From Thraustochytrium sp. TN22 (taxonomy: Eukaryota > Sar > Bigyra > Thraustochytrida > Thraustochytriidae), in contig JABLUY010000069.1 of NCBI GenBank assembly GCA_013306675.1, forward strand, positions 62,001 to 126,000: a stretch of DNA of 64,000 nucleotides. The letters run 5' to 3'. Shown here one piece after another: positions 9,876 through 19,364 of this stretch. Within the stretch, counting starts at the first letter, position 1. Every line of letters starts with the position of its first letter. Both the position numbers and the translations under genes were made by a program. Below the pieces are notes generated by a model. It ran no database searches. It was not told the DNA's origin and saw only the letters and a list, made by a program, of their open reading frames with translations.

Positions 9876-10871
9876 TTAGAGCTTCTCGATCATCTCGGGG
9901 ACAGCCTTGAAGAGGTCGGCCTCGAGGCCAATGTCGGAGACCTGGAAGATGGGGGCCTCCGGGTCCTTGTTGATGCAGACGATGGTCTTGGCATCCTTCA
10001 TGCCAGCAAGGTGCTGGATGGCGCCCGAAATACCCACGGCAATGTACAGGTTGGGCGCGACGATCTTGCCGGTCTGGCCGATCTGGAGCTCGTTGGGCAC
10101 GTAGCCGGCGTCGACGGCCGCGCGCGAGGCGCCGACGGCGCCGCCGCCAAGCTTGTCGGCGAGCGTGTAGAGCATCTCGAAGTTGTCGCCGTTCTTGAGG
10201 CCGCGGCCGCCGGAGACGACCTTGTCAGCCGAGGTGAGGTCCGGGCGGTCCGACTTGGCGACCTCGTCGGCGATCCAGGTGGTCTTGCCAACATCGCCGG
10301 GGCCGGAGACCTCCTCGACCGAGGCGGAGCCGCCCTCGGCGGCAGCCTTGTCGAAGCTGGTGACGCGGACGCTGGCGATCTTGACGCCGTCCGAGGACTT
10401 GGCCGTGGCGATGGCGTTGCCGGCGTACATGGGGCGCTTGAACTCGTCCTCGCCGAGGACCTCGAGGATCTCCGAGAGCGGCTGCACGTCCAGCTTGGCG
10501 CCGAGGCGCGGCATGGTGCTCTTGCCGGTGTTGGTGGCCGGGAAGAAGATGTGCGAGTAGCTCTTGGAGCCCTGCACGCTCTCAATGAGCGCGCAGAAGT
10601 TCTCGGCCACGCCGTGGTCGTACGCCTCGCCCGAGGCCGAGAGCACGGTGCTCACGCCCTCAATCTTGGCCGCCTTGGCCGCCACCTCGGCGGCCTTGCT
10701 GCCGGCCACGAGCACGGCCACATCGCCGCCGACGGCCTTGGCCGCCGTCACCACCGACAGGGTCGCGTCCGAGATCTCGCCCTCGGCGTGCTCCGCCACC
10801 ACCAGCGTGCTGGCGAACCGCTGCGACGCCAGGCCGCGCCGGGCCACCAGCCTCGCGCCCGAGAGCATCAT
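9876..10871 (-). CDS. ETFA: Electron transfer flavoprotein subunit alpha, mitochondrial
   Basis: 331 aa, full length for the family. ETF accepts electrons from matrix acyl-CoA and related dehydrogenases and passes them to ETF:ubiquinone oxidoreductase; the alpha subunit holds most of the FAD site. The first ~20 residues ([20 protein letters not shown]) are Arg/Ser/Ala-rich, as in a mitochondrial presequence. The N-terminal alpha/beta domain begins [10 protein letters not shown]. The C-terminal FAD domain has [41 protein letters not shown] and [15 protein letters not shown], all diagnostic. Two adjacent Met codons (10871, 10868) make the exact start trivial. No beta subunit lies in the window. 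Confidence 0.97.
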   Translation of the reverse strand: MMLSGARLVARRGLASQRFASTLVVAEHAEGEISDATLSVVTAAKAVGGDVAVLVAGSKAAEVAAKAAKIEGVSTVLSASGEAYDHGVAENFCALIESVQGSKSYSHIFFPATNTGKSTMPRLGAKLDVQPLSEILEVLGEDEFKRPMYAGNAIATAKSSDGVKIASVRVTSFDKAAAEGGSASVEEVSGPGDVGKTTWIADEVAKSDRPDLTSADKVVSGGRGLKNGDNFEMLYTLADKLGGGAVGASRAAVDAGYVPNELQIGQTGKIVAPNLYIAVGISGAIQHLAGMKDAKTIVCINKDPEAPIFQVSDIGLEADLFKAVPEMIEKL

Positions 10872-11641
10872 CCTCGCCGCCGCTGCTGCTGCGCTGCTGC
10901 TGCTGCTGCTGCTCCTCCTCCTCCGCGTCCAGGCCTCGGGTCGGCGGAAGGGGCGCGGGGCTACGGGTCTGCCGCAGCCGCGGGGCGGGCGGGCGGGCGG
11001 GCGGGCGGGGCGCGCGTCAACGCCGCGGCCTTGATTGCAGTCGCCGCTTGCAAGGCGCCGGAGGTCTTTTCTGCTCTGACAGGATCCTGGAAAGCAATTT
11101 CAGGCGGCTCCGGGTTCCGGACGCGTCCGCGACGCGTCCGCGACGCCCGCGGACGCCGTCGCGCGCGTCCCAAACCGGTTCCGGACGGGGGCCTGCGCGC
11201 CGCGCGCGCGCCGCCTTACGCGCGCGCCGCGCCGCCCGCCGCGCGCGCGGCCCTTGCGCGAGAGGGCCCCTTCGCGGGGGCGCCACTTGCGGAAACGGCG
11301 GCAGGCGCCGGCGGCAGTGGCTGCCCCCCCGGGCGTGAAGTGGGATTCCGCCTCCTCCGTGCGACAGGGAGAAGGGGAGGAAGCACGGGTGCAGGCGAAG
11401 CACACCGCAGGGCGCCTTAACCAAGGGGGTGCGGCGCGAGTTCCGGCGCGCAGGTTTCCGGTGCGGCGCGCGGCGCAGGGGAGGGCGCGCGCACAGGGTG
11501 TGCAGGGTGTGCGAGGCCTTTTTTCCCTCGGAGCTGCGGTGATCATGACCGGCAGTGAGTGCGGGTGGCTCGGGTTTGGGCGAGGAGCTGAGCTTGCGCA
11601 GGGCGGCGGCGGCGCGGGCGATGGCGTAGAAGGCTGCCCGG
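10872..11641. promoter_or_regulatory. Divergent GC-rich region between ETFA and WW/EF-hand gene
   Basis: Head-to-head intergenic region of extreme GC content. It holds a CTG/CTC run next to the ETFA start, a G-run array (10982-11010), repeated GACGCGTCC-type motifs near 11117-11150 and GCGCGC-rich sequence to ~11260. Likely a CpG-rich bidirectional promoter; no gene seen. Confidence 0.45.
10982..11010 (+). repeat. GGGC tandem array, G-quadruplex-forming pattern
   Basis: Seven runs of three or four G separated by single C residues, an ideal short-loop G-quadruplex pattern on the plus strand, about 110 bp upstream of the ETFA start. Confidence 0.9.
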
Positions 11642-14416
11642 ATGGAGGCGAAGCGAGCGGGAGAAGGCTGGACGGAGGTGCAGGACGACGCGGAGTTTGG
11701 CGCGTACTGGATCCATGACGCGACGGGCGGCGTGAGCTTTGACGAGCCGGGGAGCGTCAGGTGCGGCGACGTGCTGCGGCTCGTGGACCCGGCGTCCGGG
11801 GCGTACTTTTACTTTGATGAGGCGGCGAATGCGTCCACGTGGGAGGCGCCGGGGGGGTTCGCGCTGAACGGGATGGAGATCGAGCACAACGATGAAGTCG
11901 ACGACGACGACGAGGAGCAGCAGGACGTAGTGAAAAAGGAGGAGGAGGAGGTCATAGTGGAAAAGAAGCAGGAGGCGGATCAGGGGCGAGAGACGGATCA
12001 GGAACAGCCGGAGGCGCATCAGGAAGAGCAGGAGACGGGTGGCGGTCAAGAACCAGGGACTGGCGTCCTGACGGAGCTGGGCGGGCTGGAAGGCGACACC
12101 GACAAGGCTTCGAGCGGGGAACCTGAGGCTGTAAAAGTGGAGGCTTCTTCGAAGAGCGATCCTTCAAAGGGCGATCTTTTGAAGAGCGATCCGGTCGAGG
12201 TCAAGGGGACAATAGTCCAGTCTCCGGACGAGGAGACAACAGCATTTCATCAAGGCAATCTTTCGGTGCAGGAAAAGGCCGGCGCGGCGAATGCCGGAGA
12301 CATGGAGCTGCCAGACCCCGACAGGGACATTCAGCAGGCAGACGCCTCGGAGGATGCCAGACAAGCGCAGATGTTGGCCAAGCAAGTGGTCGAGCCTACG
12401 GTGGTGGAGGAGCAGGAAGTGCGCGGGCGGCTTGCGCAACCAGAACCCGACACCGGGCTCAGGAGCGAGGAGGACGGCGAGGAGGAACCGCCGGTCGGCT
12501 CGCTACTCTCTCCGCTTGACTCGCCATCGTCGCCGGAGGAACATGATGGTGAAGCAGCCTCACACGCCGAGGTCAGAGGTATCATCCAAGACATCGAAGA
12601 AGGTGACGAGGACGGCACCAACAACGTCGACGAAGAAAAGGAGAAGGGCCATGCCGAGCACGAGGAAGACACGGTGGAGCTCATTGCGGAGCTCGCGGCC
12701 AAGAGCCGGCCGAGCACCGGCAGAGGCTACTTGGTCGGCGACCCGCTCTCGATCGACAGGCGGTCCTACGTTGTGCTGAACCGCATGCAGACGCAGATCA
12801 ACGCGCGCGCCACCCAGATTCGCGCGGCGGAACTGGCGTACATGCGCAAGAAGGCCGCCTTGGAACCCAAGGTGGTACGTGTCAAATTGACGCCCGCGCA
12901 GCTCGCCCGCCGGCGCCGGCTGCTAGACGAAGAGAGGGACCGCCTTGCGCGAGCCAAGGAGACGCGTGCTGCGTCCGAGCGGCGCGAGTACATGGCGGCC
13001 TTTTACGCCTCGCGCAAGTGCAAGGAGCCCGCGGGCTTGATGCCGTCGCAGCAGCGCGTGCACGAGCGCATGGTTGGCGCTTTTGACCTCGCGACGACGC
13101 CGCCTTCAAACCTGGACAACCAGGCCGCAGCCACGCTAGGGTCGCCAGGTAGGTCTGGCGCCCGAGGTCGTAGGCCGCAGACCGCGCCGGGAGGACTGCG
13201 GGGTCCGGCGGGGCGCCTCCCAGCGATGACAACGTCGGGGGCACCTTCGACGACAGCGACGTCGCCGACACCAGGGCGGCGGAGGCGTTCCAGACCCCGC
13301 ACCGCAGCAAGCGAGCCTGCGGCAGACAGTACCACGCTCCTGGACGCCTTGCGGTCCGAGCTTGACGTTCGCTTCAAGGCGGAGACGGGCGAAACCTTCG
13401 CCGCCGCACAGCTCGGCATGGTACGACGGCTGCGTCACCCACACGCGCCACGACGCGTGCACGCAGGGCTCCTTCCTCCCGCGGTACTGCCTCCTGCGGG
13501 GGGCGCGGGTAAGCCAGGAGCAAGGAGGTCGCACTCACGCCTCCGCCGAGCGACGCAGAACCGCAAAGAGCTTGCCGCGCTGGAAGCACACGGCGCGCAA
13601 GAAGCGCAAGTTGCGACAGAAGCGCGCGTCGCGCCCAAAGCGCAAATCGCGCCAGAAACGCTGCGCCGTGAATCGCCAACTAGCCGGACAGTGCGCTTTG
13701 CGGCAGAGTCGCCGGCGGCCCAGGTGGCGGCAACGCCGCCCCAAGAGGATCTAGAGCATTCCTTACAGCACTCGTCGGAGGAGGACTCCTTAGCGGAGCG
13801 CTCGTCAGCGGAGCACTCTTCCTCGGAGCACTCGACGTCGCAGCGCTTGCAAGGCCCGTCACGGCGACGGGCGTTGGTCTCGAATGACATGCTGAAGCAA
13901 ATGTTTGCCGCCATGGATACCTCGGGCGATGGCTACGTGGACTTTCGCGAGCTGCGCGCGGCACTGCGCGAGAAGGCCTTCATCCGAGAGTTCGCTCGCG
14001 CGTCGCCGGGGCTCAACCTCCTGCTCGAAGATGGCTTGTGCCAGACGATCTTCGAGACGCTGGACGTGGACAACTCGGGTGACGTGAGCTTGGACGAGTT
14101 CGTGCGCGTCTTCTCGCTCTTCTTGAACGAGACCACCACAGATCGCCAGCGGCGCGTGGACTTCCGCCGGCTCTTTGAAGCCATGGATCGTGACGGCGAC
14201 GGCAGCATCGACATGTTCGAGCTGCGCGACGCGCTTCGCAACGACAAGCGCATCCTGGACATGCTCAAGTGCAGCCCAGTGCTACGTGTCCTGCTGCGTG
14301 CCTCGGCGTACCACCGCATTTCATCCATTTATCTGCAGTTTGACAAGGACAATTCGGGCACGCTGGAGTGGCCCGAGTTTCTCAAGGTTTGCCAGCTCAC
14401 CTTTCCCCACGAGTGA
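11642..14416 (+). CDS. WW-domain and four-EF-hand calcium-binding protein
   Basis: 924 aa from Met 11642. Residues ~9-80 contain two WW-like units: GWTEVQDDAEFGAYWIHD, and a more canonical one around LVDPASGAYFYFDEAANAST with a second Trp in the TWEAPGG that follows. Residues ~80-350 are acidic, Gln/Glu-rich and low complexity. A basic Ala/Arg helical stretch (~380-450) and Pro/Ser-rich linkers follow. The C-terminal ~190 residues carry four EF-hand loops starting at 759 (DTSGDGYVDFRE), 808 (DVDNSGDVSLDE), 849 (DRDGDGSIDMFE) and 901 (DKDNSGTLEWPE), all with acidic positions 1, 3 and 12 or close. I infer a Ca2+-responsive adaptor binding Pro-rich partners; there is no catalytic domain. It converges on MFS gene 1 with 134 bp between stops. 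Confidence 0.88.
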   Translation: MEAKRAGEGWTEVQDDAEFGAYWIHDATGGVSFDEPGSVRCGDVLRLVDPASGAYFYFDEAANASTWEAPGGFALNGMEIEHNDEVDDDDEEQQDVVKKEEEEVIVEKKQEADQGRETDQEQPEAHQEEQETGGGQEPGTGVLTELGGLEGDTDKASSGEPEAVKVEASSKSDPSKGDLLKSDPVEVKGTIVQSPDEETTAFHQGNLSVQEKAGAANAGDMELPDPDRDIQQADASEDARQAQMLAKQVVEPTVVEEQEVRGRLAQPEPDTGLRSEEDGEEEPPVGSLLSPLDSPSSPEEHDGEAASHAEVRGIIQDIEEGDEDGTNNVDEEKEKGHAEHEEDTVELIAELAAKSRPSTGRGYLVGDPLSIDRRSYVVLNRMQTQINARATQIRAAELAYMRKKAALEPKVVRVKLTPAQLARRRRLLDEERDRLARAKETRAASERREYMAAFYASRKCKEPAGLMPSQQRVHERMVGAFDLATTPPSNLDNQAAATLGSPGRSGARGRRPQTAPGGLRGPAGRLPAMTTSGAPSTTATSPTPGRRRRSRPRTAASEPAADSTTLLDALRSELDVRFKAETGETFAAAQLGMVRRLRHPHAPRRVHAGLLPPAVLPPAGGAGKPGARRSHSRLRRATQNRKELAALEAHGAQEAQVATEARVAPKAQIAPETLRRESPTSRTVRFAAESPAAQVAATPPQEDLEHSLQHSSEEDSLAERSSAEHSSSEHSTSQRLQGPSRRRALVSNDMLKQMFAAMDTSGDGYVDFRELRAALREKAFIREFARASPGLNLLLEDGLCQTIFETLDVDNSGDVSLDEFVRVFSLFLNETTTDRQRRVDFRRLFEAMDRDGDGSIDMFELRDALRNDKRILDMLKCSPVLRVLLRASAYHRISSIYLQFDKDNSGTLEWPEFLKVCQLTFPHE

Positions 14417-14431
14417 GGCGTGAGTGACTGC

Positions 14432-14435
14432 CATT

Positions 14436-14468
<33 letters not shown>
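14432..14468. repeat. (ATC)n microsatellite
   Basis: Run of about twelve ATC/CAT triplets in the short convergent 3' spacer between the EF-hand gene and MFS gene 1. Confidence 0.9.
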
Positions 14469-14550
14469 TTGCTCTCGTACCCTACTACCACCATTACTTA
14501 CACACTTACAGAGCAGCAGGGCAGGGCAGGTACTGTCTGTCCTAGGCGAA

Positions 14551-16245
14551 TTACTGGACGCGCAAGGCGAGGGACTCATGGCGGACGTCCTCCACGGCGC
14601 CCTCGTCACGGACCTCCTCGGCCTCCTGGTCGGGTTGGCGCAGCGCGCGCAGACTCTCGCGCTCCTGCTTGAAGTCCTTCTTGAGCGCGGACCCGAGCAG
14701 CATGGAGAAGGCCAGGCTGATGCCGGCGCCGGTGAGAAAGAAGACGAAGGAGCTGAGGTTGGCAAAGTCCTCGCTGTTGAAGCCCGCGAGCGAGGACTTT
14801 TCGTAGATGGCCGTCTCGGCGAGGCCCAGCGCGAACGGGCCGAGGCTGGTGAGCGTGAAGGCGATAGAGAGGTTCATGCTGGTGTCCGCGACGCTGCCGG
14901 GAAAGCTCTGCGTGGAGATCACGGCCATGCAGCTGACGATGCCGCCAAAGCCAAAGCCCACGAGACAGGACGAGATGAAGGCGCCGTTGAGCGTCGGGTA
15001 CGCCATGTAGACGACAATGCCGAGCAGCAGCACGGCATTCCACATGGTGTTGACGTGCGGCCAATTGAGGTGCGCGTAGATGACGGTCGTGAGTAGGCGC
15101 GCGACGATGATAAAGGACAGGAACGTCATGGTAAGGCTGAAGGTGGCCGCCGTCACGGCGTCCTCGCCCTCGACCAGCTCGCCGGCCAGGTTGCCGAGCG
15201 AGTTGAGAAAGATGGAGCCCACACCGTAGGCGAAAAAGGTGGAGATGGACATGAACCAGACGATGGGACTGCGGCGGTAGTCGCGGCGCGTGGGCCGCGC
15301 GGTCACTGGCGCGCGGGCCGCCGTCGACGCCGTGGCAGCATCGAGCGCAGCCTGCGCCGATGTCAACCCGTCCCGGTGCTCCGCGTGGCTGGGGACCTCC
15401 CCGGCAGCACCCGCACCGGCGCTAGGAGCGGTCGCCGCCGAGAAGCCCACCTCAGCAGCAGCAACCGGCGACACATCGACCGGGCTGGGCTCCTCCACGA
15501 CTGGATGCAGCTCAATCTCGGTGGTGGCTGCCGGCGCCGGGCGGTTCGCCTCCTCGTCATGCGGCAGCACGACGACACCCGGAATCACATCGGGGAGCTC
15601 CAGGGTCGGCGCCGACTCGAAGCGGCCGCGCACCATGAAAACAATGCGGAAGGCGGCCACCGCAGCGTAGATGGCGGCGATGGTGATGTAGGTACCAGCC
15701 AGGGTGAGTCTGGCCATGGCGTAGTTGAAGAGCACGACGAAGACCATGCTGCCGACGCCAAGCATAAAGGACATGAACGCCACCGCCTTGCGCGCGCGGC
15801 GCTTGTCGCCTGCGAAGAGGTAGTTGGCGATAGTCAGGCTCTGGTAGAAAGAGATGCCAAGGCCGGCGCTCCACAAGAAGAAGCCGATGTCCACGAGCAC
15901 CGTCGACACAGGCTCCTGCGCGTTCTCGGCGTGCTGCACCGCCGCGATCATGATGCCGAGCGCCATGAGCACGAAGATCGCCGAGAAGATGCTCATGAAG
16001 CGGTCCATGCCCACCGGGCTCAGCTTGAGCAAGGACCCGGAGTACACCTTAGCGTACGGGTAGGCAATGAGCCCGTAGCCGAGCTGCAGAATCACGCCGG
16101 CAATCACCACGTCCGAGCTGGCCAGGCCGGCCGCCTGCAGCTTCGGCGTCAGCATCGGGAAGGCGTACACGATACCATTAAAGACGCAGGTGGCCGTGCA
16201 GGCCACGTAGCACGCGTGCGCCTCGAGCCACGCGAACCGCCCCAT
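14551..16245 (-). CDS. MFS transporter, nodulin-like/NFD4-type, tandem copy 1
   Basis: 564 aa from the Met at 16245 (MGRFAWLEAH); the open frame runs to 16461 but the extension is Arg/Ala-rich without membrane character. It has twelve hydrophobic segments in two blocks of six, separated by a soluble Ala/Pro/Ser-rich loop of ~120 residues (~235-350). TM1-2 reads NGIVYAFPMLTPKLQAAGL then GVILQLGYGLIAYP; TM7 begins RSPIVWFMSISTFFAYGVG. A conserved AIYEKSSLAGFN segment sits before TM12. This matches MFS members of the nodulin-like/monocarboxylate-like group; the substrate is unknown. It is the most diverged of three tandem minus-strand paralogues (others at 17173 and 19365). Confidence 0.88.
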   Translation of the reverse strand: MGRFAWLEAHACYVACTATCVFNGIVYAFPMLTPKLQAAGLASSDVVIAGVILQLGYGLIAYPYAKVYSGSLLKLSPVGMDRFMSIFSAIFVLMALGIMIAAVQHAENAQEPVSTVLVDIGFFLWSAGLGISFYQSLTIANYLFAGDKRRARKAVAFMSFMLGVGSMVFVVLFNYAMARLTLAGTYITIAAIYAAVAAFRIVFMVRGRFESAPTLELPDVIPGVVVLPHDEEANRPAPAATTEIELHPVVEEPSPVDVSPVAAAEVGFSAATAPSAGAGAAGEVPSHAEHRDGLTSAQAALDAATASTAARAPVTARPTRRDYRRSPIVWFMSISTFFAYGVGSIFLNSLGNLAGELVEGEDAVTAATFSLTMTFLSFIIVARLLTTVIYAHLNWPHVNTMWNAVLLLGIVVYMAYPTLNGAFISSCLVGFGFGGIVSCMAVISTQSFPGSVADTSMNLSIAFTLTSLGPFALGLAETAIYEKSSLAGFNSEDFANLSSFVFFLTGAGISLAFSMLLGSALKKDFKQERESLRALRQPDQEAEEVRDEGAVEDVRHESLALRVQ

Positions 16246-16340
16246 GCTGGCGACCTCGAGCCGAGGGTCCTGGACGATGCCAAGCGATTCAGGTTTGCGG
16301 TGCCAACCGAGACGGCCACCCTCCGCCTCGCGCCAGCGCC

Positions 16341-16373
16341 GTGCCGCCGTGCCGTGCCGTGCCGTGCCGTGCC
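16341..16373. repeat. (GTGCC)n pentanucleotide array
   Basis: About six GTGCC units, the first slightly offset, about 100 bp upstream of the MFS copy 1 start codon. Confidence 0.9.
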
Positions 16374-16985
16374 ACGAACGGGTCTGGGGCGCCGCGCGTG
16401 CTAGCGTGCCGCCGGCCCGCCGCCTCGCAAGCAGTGGTGGCGCACCGCGCCGCTCGCGCAACGATGTCGCTGCGCCGACTCAGGCGAGCTGGGTGGCCCC
16501 GTGAGAAGGTTGCCGATGACCGGGTTGCGGGTTGCACTGCAGCCTGAGTGCAGTGACTGGCAGTGGCACGCCGTCACGGTGACGGGCCGAGGCTGACTCG
16601 GAGTCCCGGTGGCCGCGCCACGGCGGCGGCGACGTGCCGCCCGCCTTGCCCGGGCTATCATCAGAGATCGGCCGCCATCGGCGGCATCGCCGCTGCAGCC
16701 GGCTGGAAGCGACCGTGACAATCACAGGGCAATGAACCACTCTTTTTAGAGTTGATGTACCACTGCCTTTTGCGGTTCACTGCCAAGCTGGATGCGCACC
16801 TTGACGCTTGGGCCGGACAAGGATGCGGAGGCTGACCCAAATGTAATGTAGACATCGTCACTCGCGTCGTTGGCACGCGTCTCGACCTTACAGGCTGCTC
16901 TGACCGCTCTTGCCGGTGCTCACCAGCGCTGCTCGAGGAACGATGCCTCGAAGGGTCACAAGATGTGTCTGGAGGTGACTTCTGG

Positions 16986-17015
16986 AGCTATTAGTAGTAG
17001 CTAGTAGCTAGCTAG
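16986..17015. repeat. CTAG-rich intergenic motif
   Basis: Interleaved GTAG and AGCTAGCTAG units; one of several such motifs in intergenic DNA of this window. Confidence 0.8.
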
Positions 17016-17172
17016 AGTGACGCCGGCCGCGTTGGACACTGTATCAAGAAGAAGTGCTTTCTGTCAAGCAAGCTTGGGCGCGCAAGGCACGTGGGCAGAA
17101 CGCGGATCGTTCCAAGAAGTCCTTCATCGATCACGTTTGCAAAAGTTATGGCTTGTGTTCATAAGCTACATT

Positions 17173-18831
17173 TCAGATGACACGGATGGAAGTGGTCTGA
17201 GACTGCTGCTGCTCCAGCTGGTCCAACTGGTCATGCATGTGCTGCGACCCAAACACATCATCATCATGCTCTTGCTGGCGGTGCCTGCCTTGAATCACGC
17301 CGTCAACAGAGGCAACGGAAGAAGCAACGCCGGCAGTAGCAGCAGCGGCGGCAGCGGCGGCAGCAGCGGCAGCGCGGACCTCAATCCAATGGTCCTTGCG
17401 GATCTGCACTCCGAGAAAGAAGGCGGCAATGACGCTAGCTGCGGAGCCGCAGAGGAAGCAGACAAAGGTGCTGAGGTTCTGGAAGTCATCGTCGTTGAAG
17501 CCCGCGAGCGAGGACTTCTCGTAGATGAAAGTCTCCAGGTATCCAATGGCAATGGGCCCGATGCTCATTACCGTGGCAATGACGGCGAGATTGATGCTGT
17601 ACTGTGCGGCGGTGCCAGGGAAGTTGGTGGTTGCGATGACGGCTGGGCAGGAACTGACGCCGCCGAAGCCGGCGCCCACCAGGGCGGCCGAGGCGTAGGC
17701 GCCCTCCATGTTGTTGAGGCCCAGGTAGACGGCGATGCCGGCGAAAATGGTGAAGTTCCACACGGCCATCATGTACGGCCAGTTACGGTGCGCGTAGATG
17801 AAGGTGGTGAGCAGACGAGACAGGATGGTGCAGCCCAGGAAGCAGAGCGTGAGCGAGAAAGTAGCCGCTTCGAGGTTCCCGTTGTCATCTGTGAGCACGT
17901 CGGCCAGGTTGCCAAGCGAGCTGAGGTAGGTCGTGCCGACGCCGAAGGCAAGAAAGGTGGACACCGAGGTGAGCCACACCACCGGGCTCCTCGCGTAGTC
18001 GCGCCAGCCAAGCTTGTGCTGCGCCGAAGCCACAATCGGCGCCGATGCCGCCGACGTCGCCTCGGGGGCTTCCTCGGCAGCCGCAGCGTTGAGGTTCTGC
18101 GCCGCTGCGGAGGGCAGTACGTCGGAAGGAGCCGGGGGCGTCGGCACCGCTTGCTGCAGGATGGGCGGCATCTCGAGCGTCGGGACGGCCTCGAAGCGCG
18201 CGCGCGTCATGTAGCGCCAGCGGGCCGCCGCCAGCACAATGTAGGAGAAGAGCAAAGCGTAGACGTTCTGCAGGAGCGTGAGGTGTGTGAGCCCAAAGTG
18301 GTAGAGAAGCGTGTACACGACGGCGCCCATGCCGAGCCCGAAGGTCATAAAGGCCACGCCCATGCGGCGCGACGCCTTATCGGCCACGAAGACGAAGTTG
18401 ACGATGCTCAGGCTGTGAAAGGCCGAGAGCCCGAGTCCGCTGCCCCACAGGACGAAGCTGATCACGATGCCCGGCACCCAGACCGACTCGCCCTGGCGCT
18501 CGGCGCTGCCAATGAGCCCGGCCATGATGGCAAGAGAGCCAAGAACCAGCGCGCACGCCACCACGGTCACAGCGCGGTCCATGCCTTGCAAGCCGAGCTT
18601 GTGGCTGCCCGAATAGTAAAGCCCGAACGGGTACGAGACCAGGCCGTAGCCAAGCTGGATGGCCACGCCCGTGATGACCACCGTGGCGCTGTCCAGCCCG
18701 GCCGCCTGCAGCTTGCTCGTCAGCAGCGGATACGCATACATGACGCCGTTCGCCATGCAGGTCATGAGGCAGGTCAGCAGGCATGCCCAGGACTCGCGCA
18801 GCGCCTCTTCACGCTCGCTCCGGGCCACCAT
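17173..18831 (-). CDS. MFS transporter, nodulin-like/NFD4-type, tandem copy 2
   Basis: 552 aa from the Met at 18831 (MVARSEREEALRESW), chosen because copy 3 aligns from the equivalent position (MTRSVREAAMRESW). It has twelve membrane segments with the same landmarks as copy 3: CLLTCLMTCMANGVMYAYPL, GVAIQLGYGLVSYPFG, FVLWGSGLGLSAFHSLS, RFEAVPTLEMPPI, LGWRDYARSPVVWLTSVS, LLTTFIYAHRNWPYMMAVW and FIYEKSSLAGFNDDDF. The loop between TM6 and TM7 is Ala/Pro-rich. The C-terminal tail is unusual: a poly-Ala run, then an Asp/His/Gln-rich segment, absent from the other copies. Clearly a tandem duplicate of copy 3; substrate unknown. Confidence 0.9.
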   Translation of the reverse strand: MVARSEREEALRESWACLLTCLMTCMANGVMYAYPLLTSKLQAAGLDSATVVITGVAIQLGYGLVSYPFGLYYSGSHKLGLQGMDRAVTVVACALVLGSLAIMAGLIGSAERQGESVWVPGIVISFVLWGSGLGLSAFHSLSIVNFVFVADKASRRMGVAFMTFGLGMGAVVYTLLYHFGLTHLTLLQNVYALLFSYIVLAAARWRYMTRARFEAVPTLEMPPILQQAVPTPPAPSDVLPSAAAQNLNAAAAEEAPEATSAASAPIVASAQHKLGWRDYARSPVVWLTSVSTFLAFGVGTTYLSSLGNLADVLTDDNGNLEAATFSLTLCFLGCTILSRLLTTFIYAHRNWPYMMAVWNFTIFAGIAVYLGLNNMEGAYASAALVGAGFGGVSSCPAVIATTNFPGTAAQYSINLAVIATVMSIGPIAIGYLETFIYEKSSLAGFNDDDFQNLSTFVCFLCGSAASVIAAFFLGVQIRKDHWIEVRAAAAAAAAAAAATAGVASSVASVDGVIQGRHRQQEHDDDVFGSQHMHDQLDQLEQQQSQTTSIRVI

Positions 18832-19364
18832 CTTGTGCTGTGCGCAGCGGCGCTGTGACTTTTCCTCGAATTGGTTCTGCCTGAGCCTTGCACCGACCTG
18901 CCGGGCCGGGGCGTTTTGGCGGGCTGCTGCCGCTGCTCGGTTGCTCTCTAGGTGGTGTTGGCCCCGCAAAATCTCATGGCGCTCTGGGACGCCCGTGCAC
19001 TTTTGCCGCTGATTGGGCGGTAAAGCCGGGTCGCCTCGTTCGCCGACCGGCGCACGGGTTCGACGAGTGGCACCGTTGCGCTGTGCGGAGCGAACAAGGC
19101 AAGTGCTGGCAGCAGACTGTTCGCGAACGCGGGGGGAAACTCAGCTCAACCACGGTAACCACCATGATCGATCGGTCCGTGCCACCGTTGCACCATGCCG
19201 CAGGTTGGTTTTGTGCCGAGGCTGATGGATAGTGACGCAGCCAAGTGACCAGGTGACAGGGAATCTTTCAAAGTTAGGCTCTGACAGTCAGTCTTTTACA
19301 CATGATGATCACGACGAGACAATGATCGTGCCACACCAGGATCGATCAGTCGCATGGAATACAG
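18832..19364. other. Intergenic between MFS copies 2 and 3
   Basis: No gene or clear element. Presumably it holds the copy 2 promoter and the copy 3 terminator region. Confidence 0.4.

Larger units (their letters stand above)
16246..17172. other. Intergenic between MFS copies 1 and 2
   Basis: No gene seen. It contains a GTGCC/CCGTG pentamer array (16341-16373) in the leader of copy 1 and a CTAG-rich motif (16986-17015). Confidence 0.5.

Noticed and set aside
19060-19080. GGGTTCGA-like sequence suggesting a tRNA B box
   Set aside because: No matching A box, acceptor stem or anticodon arm at tRNA spacing.
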